DNA of 64,000 nt, taken from NCBI GenBank assembly GCA_944363645.1, contig CALVUR010000007.1, positions 30,015 to 94,014 on the forward strand, read 5' to 3'. The translations under genes and the position numbers were made by a program. Shown here piece after piece: positions 18,046 to 26,447 of this stretch. This DNA is from an uncultured Clostridia bacterium (GTDB lineage Bacteria; Bacillota; Clostridia; Christensenellales; Borkfalkiaceae). Each line of letters starts with the position of its first letter. The stretch's first letter is position 1. A model generated the notes under the pieces. The model was not told where the DNA came from, did no database searches, and saw nothing but the letters and a program-made list of their open reading frames with translations.

Positions 18046-18082
18046 CCACTTTTTGGCATCAAAATTTTATGCCAAAAAGTGG
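18046..18082. terminator. Strong hairpin after ftsK
   Basis: CCACTTTTTGGCAT (18046-18059) and ATGCCAAAAAGTGG (18069-18082) give a 14-bp perfect stem with a 9-base loop, 15 bases after the ftsK stop. The arms AAAAAGTGG/CCACTTTTT equal the outer arms of the dispersed repeat but the core is missing, so it may be a derivative of that element. Confidence 0.75.
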
Positions 18083-18115
18083 GCTACTAAAATTGCTAAA
18101 TTTTTAAAAACAAGT

Positions 18116-18133
18116 CTAAAACTCACACATGGT
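18116..18133 (+). repeat. Second dispersed motif, copy A
   Basis: CTAAAACTCACACATGGT. The same 18 bases occur exactly, in reverse orientation, at 55995-56012; the inner 14 bases AAAACTCACACATG recur at 55562-55575 within the ATP-grasp gene. Confidence 0.7.
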
Positions 18134-18230
18134 GGGCTAAAAAAAGTTAAAAATCACAAAAACAAAGCATAACTATTACTTAAAAGTAATAAAATTTAGA
18201 CAAAAAAAAGATATAAAAAGACATTTACTT

Positions 18231-19553
18231 ATGCAAAAAAAGACAGTTGGTATAATATCGCTTGGTTGTGATAAAAATCGTGTAGACAGCGAAAAAATGT
18301 TAGGGCTTATCAGCGATGAATTCACAATTACAAACGATATCGATAATACTCAAATTTTAATAATCAACACTTGCGCTTTTTTGGAATCAGCACGTAAAGA
18401 AGCCATCGAAACGCTTTTTTACTACCTTCCTTATAAGGAACAAAAACTTGAAAAAATCATTATGACGGGCTGTTTACCGCAAAAATTTATCGACCAAATT
18501 TTTGAAGAACTTCCGGAAGTCGACGCCTTTTTAGGCACATATGATGCAAGTTTGTTAAAGCAAGCGATTTTAGATGTTTACAAGGGCTTGCGTGTAAATT
18601 ATGTTGGCAAGGGTCAAACGGTTAGTTGCCAAAGATACTTGACAACCCCCAACCATTACGCTTATTTAAAGATTGCAGATGGCTGTTCAAATCACTGCAC
18701 ATATTGCTTGATACCAAAAATTCGTGGGCAGTTTAAGTCGGAAAAAATAGAGGACTTGGTTGAAGAAGCCAAGTCGCTTGGCGATACACAAGAACTCATT
18801 TTGGTTGCACAAGACACCACAAAATACGGTATGGATCTTTACGGAAAGCCCTCTTTGGTTACCCTTATTAAAGAACTTTCTAAACTTGAAAATATCAAGT
18901 CAATAAGGCTACTATACTGCTATCCAGAACTTGTAACCGATGAACTTATCAACGAACTTAAAACAAACGATAAACTTATTAAATACATTGACATACCCCT
19001 TCAGCACGCATCGGATAGGGTGCTTAAGTTGATGGGCAGACGTGGTACATATTCTCAAAACCTTTCGCTTATAAGTAAGTTGAAAGAAAATGTAAAAGAC
19101 ATTGCAATTCGTTCAACCTTTATCGCTGGTTTCCCAGGCGAAACGATTGAAGATATCCAAATTTTAGAACAATTTTTAAGGGAAGCAAGGCTTTTTAATG
19201 CTGGCTTTTTTGCCTATTCAAGGGAAAAGGATACCCCGTCAGATAAACTTCCTAACCACATGTTAAAGCGTGAACGCACACAGCGTGCAAAACGCCTTTA
19301 CGCCGTTCAAAACCAAATCATGGCGCAAATTTTAGACGGCTTTATCGGTAAAAGTTTACCGGTAATTTGCGACGGCACAGACCAAAACTTTACAAAGTTT
19401 ATCGGCCGTGCGTGGTTTTCTTGTCCCGATATCGACGGCAAGGTAATTTTGACGGGCGACACCTTTATCGAGCAAGGCAAAAGATACCTTGTTAAAATTT
19501 TAAAAAGAAAGGGTTTAGACCTTATAGGAGAGATTCAGTATGAACTTACCTAA
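18231..19553 (+). CDS. rimO: Ribosomal protein S12 methylthiotransferase
   Basis: Radical-SAM enzyme that methylthiolates an aspartate of ribosomal protein S12. The MTTase N-terminal domain starts ISLGCDKNRVDSEKML, with further cluster cysteines in INTCAF and TGCLP. The radical-SAM CxxxCxxC is in DGCSNHCTYCLIPKIRG (about residues 146-162). A short TRAM-like domain ends the protein. SLGC-KNxVDSE distinguishes RimO from MiaB. Length of 440 is normal. It overlaps pgsA by 14 bases, so the two are translationally linked. Confidence 0.95.
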   Translation: MQKKTVGIISLGCDKNRVDSEKMLGLISDEFTITNDIDNTQILIINTCAFLESARKEAIETLFYYLPYKEQKLEKIIMTGCLPQKFIDQIFEELPEVDAFLGTYDASLLKQAILDVYKGLRVNYVGKGQTVSCQRYLTTPNHYAYLKIADGCSNHCTYCLIPKIRGQFKSEKIEDLVEEAKSLGDTQELILVAQDTTKYGMDLYGKPSLVTLIKELSKLENIKSIRLLYCYPELVTDELINELKTNDKLIKYIDIPLQHASDRVLKLMGRRGTYSQNLSLISKLKENVKDIAIRSTFIAGFPGETIEDIQILEQFLREARLFNAGFFAYSREKDTPSDKLPNHMLKRERTQRAKRLYAVQNQIMAQILDGFIGKSLPVICDGTDQNFTKFIGRAWFSCPDIDGKVILTGDTFIEQGKRYLVKILKRKGLDLIGEIQYELT

Positions 19554-20151
19554 TAAACTTTCCGTTATAAGATTGCTGTTAATTCCAATGGTAATCGTAT
19601 CATTTTATGTAAATTTCCCGTACCATTACGTAGTGGCGTGTGCGCTTTTTGGCTTGGCTGCGTTCACCGACTTTTTGGATGGGCATATTGCAAGAAAATA
19701 TAATTTAGTTACAGACCTTGGCAAATTTTTGGACTCAAGTGCAGATAAAGTTTTGGTTTTAACAACCCTTATCCTTTTGCTCGATGCTGAACTTATCACC
19801 GGTGGCGTAATGCCTTCATTTATCGGCGGTGTGCTTGTTTCACTCATTTTAGCACGTGAAATTTTAATCTCGTGCTTACGCATGGTTACGGCTTCAAAAG
19901 GCGTTGTAATGGCGGCGGATAAACTCGGTAAGGTTAAAACAATCTTACAAGATATCTCAATTATCTTTTTCTTACTCGCTGGCGACAGTTCAATCTTTAA
20001 CCTTTTCAGTAGCGTAGAAACAGCACAACTTATCCACACAATAATTTACTTTATTGGCTTTAGTTTGTTTGGCTTAGCGGTAATTATGACAGTAGTTTCC
20101 GGCATTCACTACGTATACGTTTATTGGGGCAAATTGGAGGATAATAAATGA
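19540..20151 (+). CDS. pgsA: CDP-diacylglycerol-glycerol-3-phosphate 3-phosphatidyltransferase
   Basis: Membrane enzyme of phosphatidylglycerol synthesis. The CDP-alcohol phosphotransferase signature DGxxAR(x8)GxxxDxxxD is visible in FLDGHIARKYNLVTDLG followed by KFLDSSADK (about residues 47-75). Several hydrophobic segments span the rest. AGGAG (19526-19530) precedes an ATG inside the end of rimO, and its stop overlaps the next start (ATGA). The order rimO-pgsA-cinA-recA is common in Firmicutes. The 203 residues are usual. Confidence 0.93.
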   Translation: MNLPNKLSVIRLLLIPMVIVSFYVNFPYHYVVACALFGLAAFTDFLDGHIARKYNLVTDLGKFLDSSADKVLVLTTLILLLDAELITGGVMPSFIGGVLVSLILAREILISCLRMVTASKGVVMAADKLGKVKTILQDISIIFFLLAGDSSIFNLFSSVETAQLIHTIIYFIGFSLFGLAVIMTVVSGIHYVYVYWGKLEDNK

Positions 20152-21218
20152 AAACTGTAGTTGTTTCTTTTGAAAAAAGAACGTCTACAAATAGTCCTAA
20201 TTACGCACTTGATTTTGTCAACTTTTTAAACGATTACACCATCTATGTAGACACGCTTATTATCTTGTCAAAAAATGACGATAACGGGCTTATAGAGGCA
20301 CTTTCGTCAAATTTTGATATACTTTTTATACTAAATAGCGACAGCGCAGGCTTTTATGTTCCGTCGGTTTTAAACAAGTTAAATTTGTCGCCCGATAAAG
20401 ATGGTTTTTGCGGTGATAAAAAGGTTGTATCTTGCGTTCCGCTAAACTTTAAAACCGATTACCCACAAATCTTTGAAAGGGCTTTAAGCACAAAATTTAA
20501 CATCTCTTTTGGTAAACTTACCTTTAAACTTTACGGCATCAGTAAAGAAGAAGTCGAAAACGTAACTTACCAAATCACGGCAAAAATTAAAAGCGTATTT
20601 TTTAATGTAACTGAAACAAACGGCGATATTAAGGTTTGTTTAATTTACGGCGACACTGCGCCTAAAAAACAAGTCGATATGGCTGTAAGAGATTTTATTG
20701 TTACCCTTAAAAAACACATTTACGCCGAAGACGATATCCCGCTTAACCAGCGACTTATCGATGTTGCCAAATTAAGAAATCAAAAAATCTGCACGGCAGA
20801 ATCAATGACGGGCGGACTTATCGCATCGAAAATTGTCCAAGTCGACGGCGCAAGCGATGTCTTTTATGAAGGTCTTGTTACATATAACACTTTGGCAAAA
20901 GAACGCCGTTTAAATGTAAGCCACAGCACCGTCAACAAGTTTTCCGTTGTGTCAGAACAGGTCGCTTGTGAAATGGCTAAAGGGCTTATAGAACAAAAAA
21001 ATTGCACGCTATCTATCACAATCACCGGTTACGCAGGCTCAAGCGTTCACCCCGATAAAGATGATGGGCTTTGCTATATCGGCATTGCCACAAGTCGCCA
21101 AGTTCAGGTGTATAAATACCACTTTAAAGGCACACGTCAGCAAAATATAGAAAGCGCAGCAAATGCCGCACTCTTTTTGGCAATAAAAACCATTGATAAC
21201 CTTGACTATCTGTCTTAA
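20148..21218 (+). CDS. cinA: CinA-like protein with PncC amidase domain and diverged N-terminal domain
   Basis: The C-terminal half (about residue 200 on) is a good CinA/PncC domain, which deamidates NMN: TAESMTGGLIASKI (family usually TAESCTGG), VTYNTLAKERRLNV, ITITGYAGSS. The N-terminal half occupies the place of the MoCF-like domain but lacks its usual glycine-rich signatures, and the total is shorter (356 versus about 410). A dispersed repeat copy is translated in it as DDNGLIEAL. It overlaps pgsA by 4 bases. cinA directly before recA is a conserved arrangement linked to competence and repair in Firmicutes. Confidence 0.85.
   Translation: MKTVVVSFEKRTSTNSPNYALDFVNFLNDYTIYVDTLIILSKNDDNGLIEALSSNFDILFILNSDSAGFYVPSVLNKLNLSPDKDGFCGDKKVVSCVPLNFKTDYPQIFERALSTKFNISFGKLTFKLYGISKEEVENVTYQITAKIKSVFFNVTETNGDIKVCLIYGDTAPKKQVDMAVRDFIVTLKKHIYAEDDIPLNQRLIDVAKLRNQKICTAESMTGGLIASKIVQVDGASDVFYEGLVTYNTLAKERRLNVSHSTVNKFSVVSEQVACEMAKGLIEQKNCTLSITITGYAGSSVHPDKDDGLCYIGIATSRQVQVYKYHFKGTRQQNIESAANAALFLAIKTIDNLDYLS
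20270..20305 (+). repeat. Dispersed repeat copy 9, inside cinA
   Basis: AAAAAATGA, exact core CGATAACGGGCTTATAG, AGGCACTTTC. Translated in frame as KNDDNGLIEALS in the diverged N-terminal domain. Confidence 0.9.
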
Positions 21219-21248
21219 ATTTTTCTTGTAGCAACTTTAAATTTTTCG

Positions 21249-21283
21249 GCGGATATAATAGCGGATATAAAATGGATATAATA
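21249..21283 (+). promoter_or_regulatory. Three 12-bp direct repeats upstream of recA
   Basis: GCGGATATAATA, GCGGATATAAAA and TGGATATAATA follow each other at exact 12-bp spacing, 67-101 bases before the recA start. Two contain TATAAT, so they may carry the -10 box, or be a tandem binding site. I see no LexA/DinR-type palindrome here. Confidence 0.5.
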
Positions 21284-21349
21284 AACAATTTACAAAGGCT
21301 AAAAAAGTAAAAATCACAATTAAAGTATACAAGTTTTTTTGGAGGAATT

Positions 21350-22381
21350 ATGGAAGACAAACTAAAAGCACTAGAGAAAGTGGTGCATGAAATCGAAAAG
21401 GAATACGGCAAGGGCGCAATCATGACATTAGATCAAAACGTTGCCGCACAAGGTATCGAAACCATCTCTACCGGCTGTATCACTTTAGACGTTGCTTTGG
21501 GTATTGGTGGTTTACCACGTGGCAGAATTGTAGAAATCTACGGTCCTGAATCTTCTGGTAAAACAACTTTGGCACTTCATGCCATTGCCGAAGCACAGAA
21601 AAAGGGCGGTATCACCGCATTTATCGACGCAGAACACGCTCTCGACCCAATTTACGCACAAAAACTTGGTGTCGACCTTGATAAACTTTACATCTCTCAA
21701 CCAGACAGCGGTGAACAAGCCTTAAATATCACCGAAATGCTCGTTGAAAGTTCGGCAATCGACTTAATCGTTATCGACTCTGTCGCAGCCCTTACCCCTA
21801 AGGCAGAAATCGAAGGCGAAATGGACGACAGTGCCGTTGGTATGCAAGCAAGGCTTATGTCAAAAGCCCTTCGTAAACTTACCCCAATCATCAACAAAAC
21901 AAACACATGCCTTATCTTTATCAACCAATTACGTGAAAAAATCGGCGTTATGTTCGGCAACCCCGAAACCACAACCGGCGGTAAAGCACTTAAATTCTAC
22001 GCAAGTATCCGTATCGATGTAAGAAAGGCTGATGCTTTAAAAGATACTTCTGGTATTATCGGTAACAGAACAAAAGCAAAAATCGTTAAAAACAAACTCG
22101 CTCCACCATTCAAAACTGCAGAATTCGATGTTATCTACGGTAAAGGCATTTCTCAAGCCGGCTGTATCTTAGATATGGGTGTAGAACTCGGCTTAATCGA
22201 AAAAAGCGGTTCATGGTTCTCAATCAACGGTGAAAAAATCGCTCAAGGCAAAGAAAAGGCTCGTGACTACATCGAAGCCCATCCAGAACTTTCGTTAGAG
22301 TTAGAAAATACCATCAGGGAAAAATTAGTGCTTAAAGATGAACCTTTAAACGTTGATGAAGATGGCGTTATAGAAGAATAA
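21350..22381 (+). CDS. recA: Recombinase A
   Basis: Forms the strand-exchange filament and triggers SOS. Walker A is [14 protein letters not shown] (about 62-75), Walker B region is [10 protein letters not shown], and loop L2 is in [20 protein letters not shown]. The N-terminal helix and C-terminal acidic region are both present. Length of 343 residues is standard. GGAGGAATT precedes the ATG. A clean terminator follows. Control by LexA is not apparent from the upstream sequence; tandem GGATATAA repeats are found instead. Confidence 0.98.
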   Translation: MEDKLKALEKVVHEIEKEYGKGAIMTLDQNVAAQGIETISTGCITLDVALGIGGLPRGRIVEIYGPESSGKTTLALHAIAEAQKKGGITAFIDAEHALDPIYAQKLGVDLDKLYISQPDSGEQALNITEMLVESSAIDLIVIDSVAALTPKAEIEGEMDDSAVGMQARLMSKALRKLTPIINKTNTCLIFINQLREKIGVMFGNPETTTGGKALKFYASIRIDVRKADALKDTSGIIGNRTKAKIVKNKLAPPFKTAEFDVIYGKGISQAGCILDMGVELGLIEKSGSWFSINGEKIAQGKEKARDYIEAHPELSLELENTIREKLVLKDEPLNVDEDGVIEE

Positions 22382-22394
22382 TTTTTTAAAAATT

Positions 22395-22422
22395 AAGACG
22401 GCTTTTATGCCGTCTTTTTTTA
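22395..22422 (+). terminator. recA terminator
   Basis: AAGACGGC-TTTTAT-GCCGTCTT stem followed by a T-run, 13 bases after the recA stop. Confidence 0.93.
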
Positions 22423-22554
22423 ATTTTTTCGTTGACATAGGGGTATGTATGCGGTTTTTCCTTAAATAAAGGGGTGTGATAGGTTTTTAGGGTGATTTTT
22501 AAGTTTAAAAGATAAATTTAATAAGCCAAAAATTTTTACTAATCATATAAATAA

Positions 22555-23466
22555 ATGATGGAAATTTTAAACTTAATCGGCAATACGCCAATTATAAGAC
22601 TAAAAAATTTAGAAAAACATTTAAACCTTTTATGCCCTTTATATTTAAAAATGGAAAGCCGTAATTTAACAGGTAGCAGTAAAGATAGGGTGATTTATTA
22701 CATTTTAAAAAAAGCCGAGCAAAATAGACTTATCAAAAAAGGTGATTATGTCGTCATTGCAACTTCCGGCAACGCTGGTATATCTTTAAGCGTAATCGGT
22801 AAAAAGTTGGGCTATAAGCCCGTTATCGTAATGCCAAACGGCTTTTCTAAAGAGCGTGAGATTTTGATAAAGTCGTATAACGCTAAACTTATTAAAATAA
22901 ATGGCGGTATGGATAGTGCGATAAATATTGCAAAAAGTTTTTGCCAACAAAAGGGCGGTTATTACATAAACCAGTTTGAAAACCAATGGGCAGTCGAAGC
23001 CCACTATAAAACAGGTAAAGAAATTTTTAAAAGTGTAAAAATCAATTACTTTTTCGCAAGCATCGGCACGGGCGCAACCATTATGGGCGTTTCAAAATAT
23101 CTTAAAAGGGCGGGGAATGTATTCAGTTTTGGCGTAGAGCCTTTCGAAAGCCCACTGCTATCTAAGGGCAAATTTTGCCCACATAACCTTCAAGGTATGG
23201 GCGCAAACATAGTCCCCAAAATACTTGATATGCGCTATATTGACGGTATTTTGACAAGTAGTTATATGGATGCAAAAAAGGTTGCAAAAGTCATTTTTGG
23301 GCTTGAAGGTATAAGCGTTGGCATATCTACGGGGGCGTGCTTACACTCTGCAATAAGGTATTTAAAAAGCAACAAAATAACAAAACCATCCCTTGTTTTG
23401 TCGTGCGATGATGGTCAAAAATATATTAGTTCGGGGTTTTTAAATTTTGATGAAAATGGTCGATAA
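22555..23466 (+). CDS. cysK: Cysteine synthase (O-acetylserine sulfhydrylase family)
   Basis: PLP enzyme that makes cysteine from O-acetylserine and sulfide. NLTGSSKDRVIYYIL has the Schiff-base lysine (about residue 42), TSGNAGISLSVIGK the substrate loop (family usually SGNTG), and GTGATIMGVSKYL the phosphate-binding loop. It is followed by a serine acetyltransferase, the enzyme supplying its substrate. Two translated repeat copies touch it: one encodes KKLGYKPVIVM within the conserved KxLGYKxxxVMP segment, and a second supplies its stop codon. Start ATG 22555 or 22558; the ribosome site is weak. Confidence 0.93.
   Translation: MMEILNLIGNTPIIRLKNLEKHLNLLCPLYLKMESRNLTGSSKDRVIYYILKKAEQNRLIKKGDYVVIATSGNAGISLSVIGKKLGYKPVIVMPNGFSKEREILIKSYNAKLIKINGGMDSAINIAKSFCQQKGGYYINQFENQWAVEAHYKTGKEIFKSVKINYFFASIGTGATIMGVSKYLKRAGNVFSFGVEPFESPLLSKGKFCPHNLQGMGANIVPKILDMRYIDGILTSSYMDAKKVAKVIFGLEGISVGISTGACLHSAIRYLKSNKITKPSLVLSCDDGQKYISSGFLNFDENGR
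22801..22830 (-). repeat. Dispersed repeat copy 10, inside cysK
   Basis: AAAAAGTTGGGCTATAAGCC then CGTTATCGTA, in reverse orientation to the other coding copies. Encodes KKLGYKPVIV at a position where CysK proteins normally have a similar sequence. Confidence 0.85.
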
Positions 23467-24202
23467 CGGGCTTATAGCCGCACTTTTTGCGCTTTATACC
23501 CCCAATTTAATCGTAAATAAAGCAAAAGTTAATACTTTAATTGACAATATTTATTTTGCTTTTTATGGTAAATTAAAATCACCATTTAAAAAACAAACTT
23601 TAAAATTCAGGCTTGCAAAAATTTATAGGCAAACTTTAAAGTTGATAAAAATCACTATGCCAGATTATGGTATAGGTATAGCAAAAAGTTTAACAAAAAA
23701 TTTTGTACATTCTCTTTTGAATGTAAAAATTACCCTTGAAAAAGATTTAACTGCATTTTGTCAAAATGATCCAGCCAGCCAATCACGGTGCGAAATAATA
23801 ACAACATACCCAGGCTTTCACGCAATTTTTATCTATCGCATTGCCCACCGTATGCACATTTTAGGCGCAAAACTTTTGGCACGCACTATGGCAGAAATAG
23901 GGCATACTAAAACAGGTATTGATATCCACCCCGGCGCAAAAATAGGCGAATACTTTTTTATTGATCACGGCACCGGTGTTGTAATAGGCGAAACTGCGCA
24001 AATTGGCAATCACGTAAAAATTTATCAAGGCGTTACACTTGGCGCATCAAGTTTAAAAGATCCTTTATCGTTGTGCGGTAAAAAACGGCACCCCACCATT
24101 TTAGACGGCGTTACCATTTACGCAAACGCCACCATTTTAGGTGGTAATACGATAATAGAAGAAAATCGCACAGTAAATTGCAATTCACTTATTTTTAAGT
24201 AA
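23450..24202 (+). CDS. cysE: Serine O-acetyltransferase (EpsC/long form)
   Basis: Acetylates serine for cysteine synthesis. The C-terminal half is a left-handed beta-helix with TGIDIHPGAKIGEYFFIDHG, VVIGETAQIGNHVKIYQGVT and hexapeptide repeats. The N-terminal helical domain includes PGFHAIFIYRIAHRMHIL. Length is about 250 residues. The start overlaps the end of cysK by 17 bases; ATG 23450 or 23456 lies right at a repeat copy, so the first residues (MVDNGLIAALFALY) are repeat-encoded. The coupling with cysK suggests one transcript and perhaps a cysteine synthase complex. Confidence 0.93.
   Translation: MKMVDNGLIAALFALYTPNLIVNKAKVNTLIDNIYFAFYGKLKSPFKKQTLKFRLAKIYRQTLKLIKITMPDYGIGIAKSLTKNFVHSLLNVKITLEKDLTAFCQNDPASQSRCEIITTYPGFHAIFIYRIAHRMHILGAKLLARTMAEIGHTKTGIDIHPGAKIGEYFFIDHGTGVVIGETAQIGNHVKIYQGVTLGASSLKDPLSLCGKKRHPTILDGVTIYANATILGGNTIIEENRTVNCNSLIFK
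23453..23490 (+). repeat. Dispersed repeat copy 11, at the cysK/cysE junction
   Basis: AAAATGGT, exact core CGATAACGGGCTTATAG, CCGCACTTTTTGC. The TAA in CGATAAC is the cysK stop codon, and in the other frame the repeat encodes the cysE N-terminus DNGLIAALFA. Confidence 0.93.
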
Positions 24203-24223
24203 AATTTAAAACAACAAATTTTC

Positions 24224-24259
24224 AAAATGTGGCGATAACGGGCTTATAGCCCCACTTTT
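24224..24259 (+). repeat. Dispersed repeat copy 12
   Basis: AAAATGTGG, core CGATAACGGGCTTATAG, CCCCACTTTT, just after cysE. Probable terminator of the cysK-cysE unit. The rest of the gap up to rny is AT-rich and holds the rny promoter and leader. Confidence 0.92.
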
Positions 24260-24410
24260 GCCACTTTTTTATTGCTAAATATAAAATAAAAATGGCAAAA
24301 AATCACAAAAAATTATAAGATATAAAAAGTTTTCTACAAAAAATCACAAAAAAATTAAAAAAAATTGCCAAAAAGGACTATATATAAATAATTTATTTAT
24401 TATTTTATGT

Positions 24411-24439
24411 TTGACAAAAAATGTTATATAGTTTACAAT
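24411..24439 (+). promoter_or_regulatory. rny promoter
   Basis: TTGACA (24411-24416), 17-base spacer, TACAAT (24434-24439). The transcript would have a leader of about 165 bases. Confidence 0.82.
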
Positions 24440-24466
24440 AAGTATGTATAAAATTATATAAGGTGA

Positions 24467-24565
24467 GTTAACCGTAACTGAAAAAGGGCATTTTAAACTT
24501 TTTATGGCAAAATTTAGTTAAAATATCAAAAGCGTAAAAGGGTAAAATGTTTAACTTACGGTAAC
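24467..24565 (+). other. Paired arms in the rny 5' leader
   Basis: GTTAACCGTAAC (24467-24478) pairs, with one bulge, with TTACGGTAAC (24556-24565), enclosing most of the leader. It could sequester or set off a folded 5' region; RNase Y leaders may be autoregulated, but this is inference. No known riboswitch family is recognised. Confidence 0.3.
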
Positions 24566-24612
24566 GTCGTTTATATATTGTTTTATAAATTCTATATTCC
24601 AGGAGGTTTGTT

Positions 24613-26226
24613 ATGTCCTACTATGCAAACAACCTGTTTCTATCTACTAATGCAAATTTAGGCTTAATAATTGCTATAATTGCAGTTGTTGCTGTATTAG
24701 TTACGGCATTGGGCATCTTTGTAGGCACAAAATTAACTGAAAACGCAAGAAACAAAAAAATTGGTTCAGCTGAAGCAGTTATTGCTCGCATGAAAGAAGA
24801 AGCGGAACAGGAGTGTAAGCAATTAAAAAAAGAGGCAATTTTAGAAGCGAAAGAAGCGGACTTAAAACTTCGCAATGAATTTGAACGTGAATCAAAAGAA
24901 AAACGTCAGGAGCTATCTAAACTTGAACAACGTCTTAACCAAAAAGACGAAGTATTAAGCAAAAAAGATTCCAACTTGCTTAAGAAAAATGAAGAATTAG
25001 AACAACAACAAAAAGAACTTGACAAAAAAGCCGTTGAACTTCAAAAGATTAAGGAAAAACTTGAATCTCAAGAAGAACTTATGATGGCAGAACTTGAAAA
25101 AGCTGCAGGTCTTACCAAAGAAGAAGCAAAGCAAAGTTTAATCGAAACAATCATTGACGAAGCACGCCACGACTCTGCTATGCAAGTAAGACAAATCGAA
25201 CAAGAAGCAAAAGACGAAGCAGACAAAAAGGCTAAAAATATCATTAGTTTAGCAATTCAACGTTGCGCAACCGACCATGCTTCAGAAATCACAGTTTCCA
25301 CAATCGCCCTTCCTAACGAAGATATGAAGGCAAGGATTATCGGCCGTGAAGGCAGAAACATCAGGGCTTTAGAAAACGCAACGGGCGTAGAACTTATCAT
25401 TGACGACACCCCAGAAGTCGTTGTTGCATCTGGCTTTGACCCAGTAAGGCGTGAAGTTGCAAAAATCTCGCTTGAAAGGTTAATTGCCGACGGCAGAATT
25501 CACCCTGCAAGAATTGAAGAAACTGTTGAAAAGGTTAAAAAGGAACTTGACCAACAAGTTAAACAAAACGGCGAAGAAGCAATGTACGAAGTCGGCTTGT
25601 TTGGTATCCACCCAGAAATTATCAAACTTTTGGGTAAGTTAAAATACAGGACAAGTTACGGTCAAAACGTGTTAAAGCACTCTATCGAAGTTGCTAACTT
25701 AGCAGGTATGATGGCTGCCGAACTTGGCGCAGATGTAAACCTTGCAAAACGTGGCGGTTTGTTACACGATATCGGTAAAGCCGTTGACCACGAAATGGAA
25801 GGCACACACATTACAATCGGTGTTGACCTTGCTAAAAAGTATAAAGAAAGCAAAAATGTTGTTAACTGTATCGCATCCCACCACGGCGATGTAGAGCCAA
25901 AGACAATCGAAGCCGTTTTAGTTCAAGCGGCGGACGCAATATCTGGCGCAAGACCGGGCGCAAGAAGGGAAACAGGTACAAACTATATCAAGCGTTTAGA
26001 ACAACTTGAAAACATTGCTTGCTCATTCAGCGGTGTTGAAAAAAGTTACGCTATCCAAGCCGGCCGTGAAGTCCGTGTTATGGTTAAGCCAGAACAAGTT
26101 GATGACAGCAAGGCTTTATTCTTAGCAAAAGATATCGCTAAAAAGATCGAGGCAGAACTTGAATACCCCGGTCAAATCAAAGTAAACGTAATAAGAGAAT
26201 GGCGTGCTGTTGAGTATGCTAAATAA
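24613..26226 (+). CDS. rny: Ribonuclease Y
   Basis: Membrane-anchored endoribonuclease that begins mRNA decay in Gram-positives. N-terminal transmembrane segment (about 8-35), a long coiled coil (about 45-200), KH domain with [19 protein letters not shown], and HD domain with [17 protein letters not shown] giving the metal site. Its 537 residues are close to the usual 520. AGGAGG precedes the ATG. It has its own promoter and a terminator on each side, so it is probably monocistronic. Confidence 0.97.
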   Translation: MSYYANNLFLSTNANLGLIIAIIAVVAVLVTALGIFVGTKLTENARNKKIGSAEAVIARMKEEAEQECKQLKKEAILEAKEADLKLRNEFERESKEKRQELSKLEQRLNQKDEVLSKKDSNLLKKNEELEQQQKELDKKAVELQKIKEKLESQEELMMAELEKAAGLTKEEAKQSLIETIIDEARHDSAMQVRQIEQEAKDEADKKAKNIISLAIQRCATDHASEITVSTIALPNEDMKARIIGREGRNIRALENATGVELIIDDTPEVVVASGFDPVRREVAKISLERLIADGRIHPARIEETVEKVKKELDQQVKQNGEEAMYEVGLFGIHPEIIKLLGKLKYRTSYGQNVLKHSIEVANLAGMMAAELGADVNLAKRGGLLHDIGKAVDHEMEGTHITIGVDLAKKYKESKNVVNCIASHHGDVEPKTIEAVLVQAADAISGARPGARRETGTNYIKRLEQLENIACSFSGVEKSYAIQAGREVRVMVKPEQVDDSKALFLAKDIAKKIEAELEYPGQIKVNVIREWRAVEYAK

Positions 26227-26248
26227 ATTACGCTAATAAAGTAAATAT

Positions 26249-26283
26249 AAGGGCTGGCGTAAATTACGTTAGCCCTTAATTTG
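26249..26283 (+). terminator. rny terminator
   Basis: AAGGGCT (26249-26255) pairs with AGCCCTT (26271-26277), with an inner CGTAA/TTACG extension, followed by AATTTGATTTT. Confidence 0.8.
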
Positions 26284-26447
26284 ATTTTATTTTTAGTAAG
26301 CAAATTTTTATATAAATGGGCAAAAACTAAACACATATAGCCACTTTACCACATACATATGGCGACTTTTCCCCATAAATGCAACCCAAAAAAACATAAA
26401 AATGACAGGGGAATGGGCTAAAAAAATTTTAAGCGATAAAATTTATT

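Noticed and set aside
26332..26371. Imperfect direct repeat (CATATAGCCACTTT / CATATGGCGACTTT) between rny and uvrC
   Set aside because: Only a loose match to each other and to the dispersed repeat; could be chance in short AT-rich sequence.
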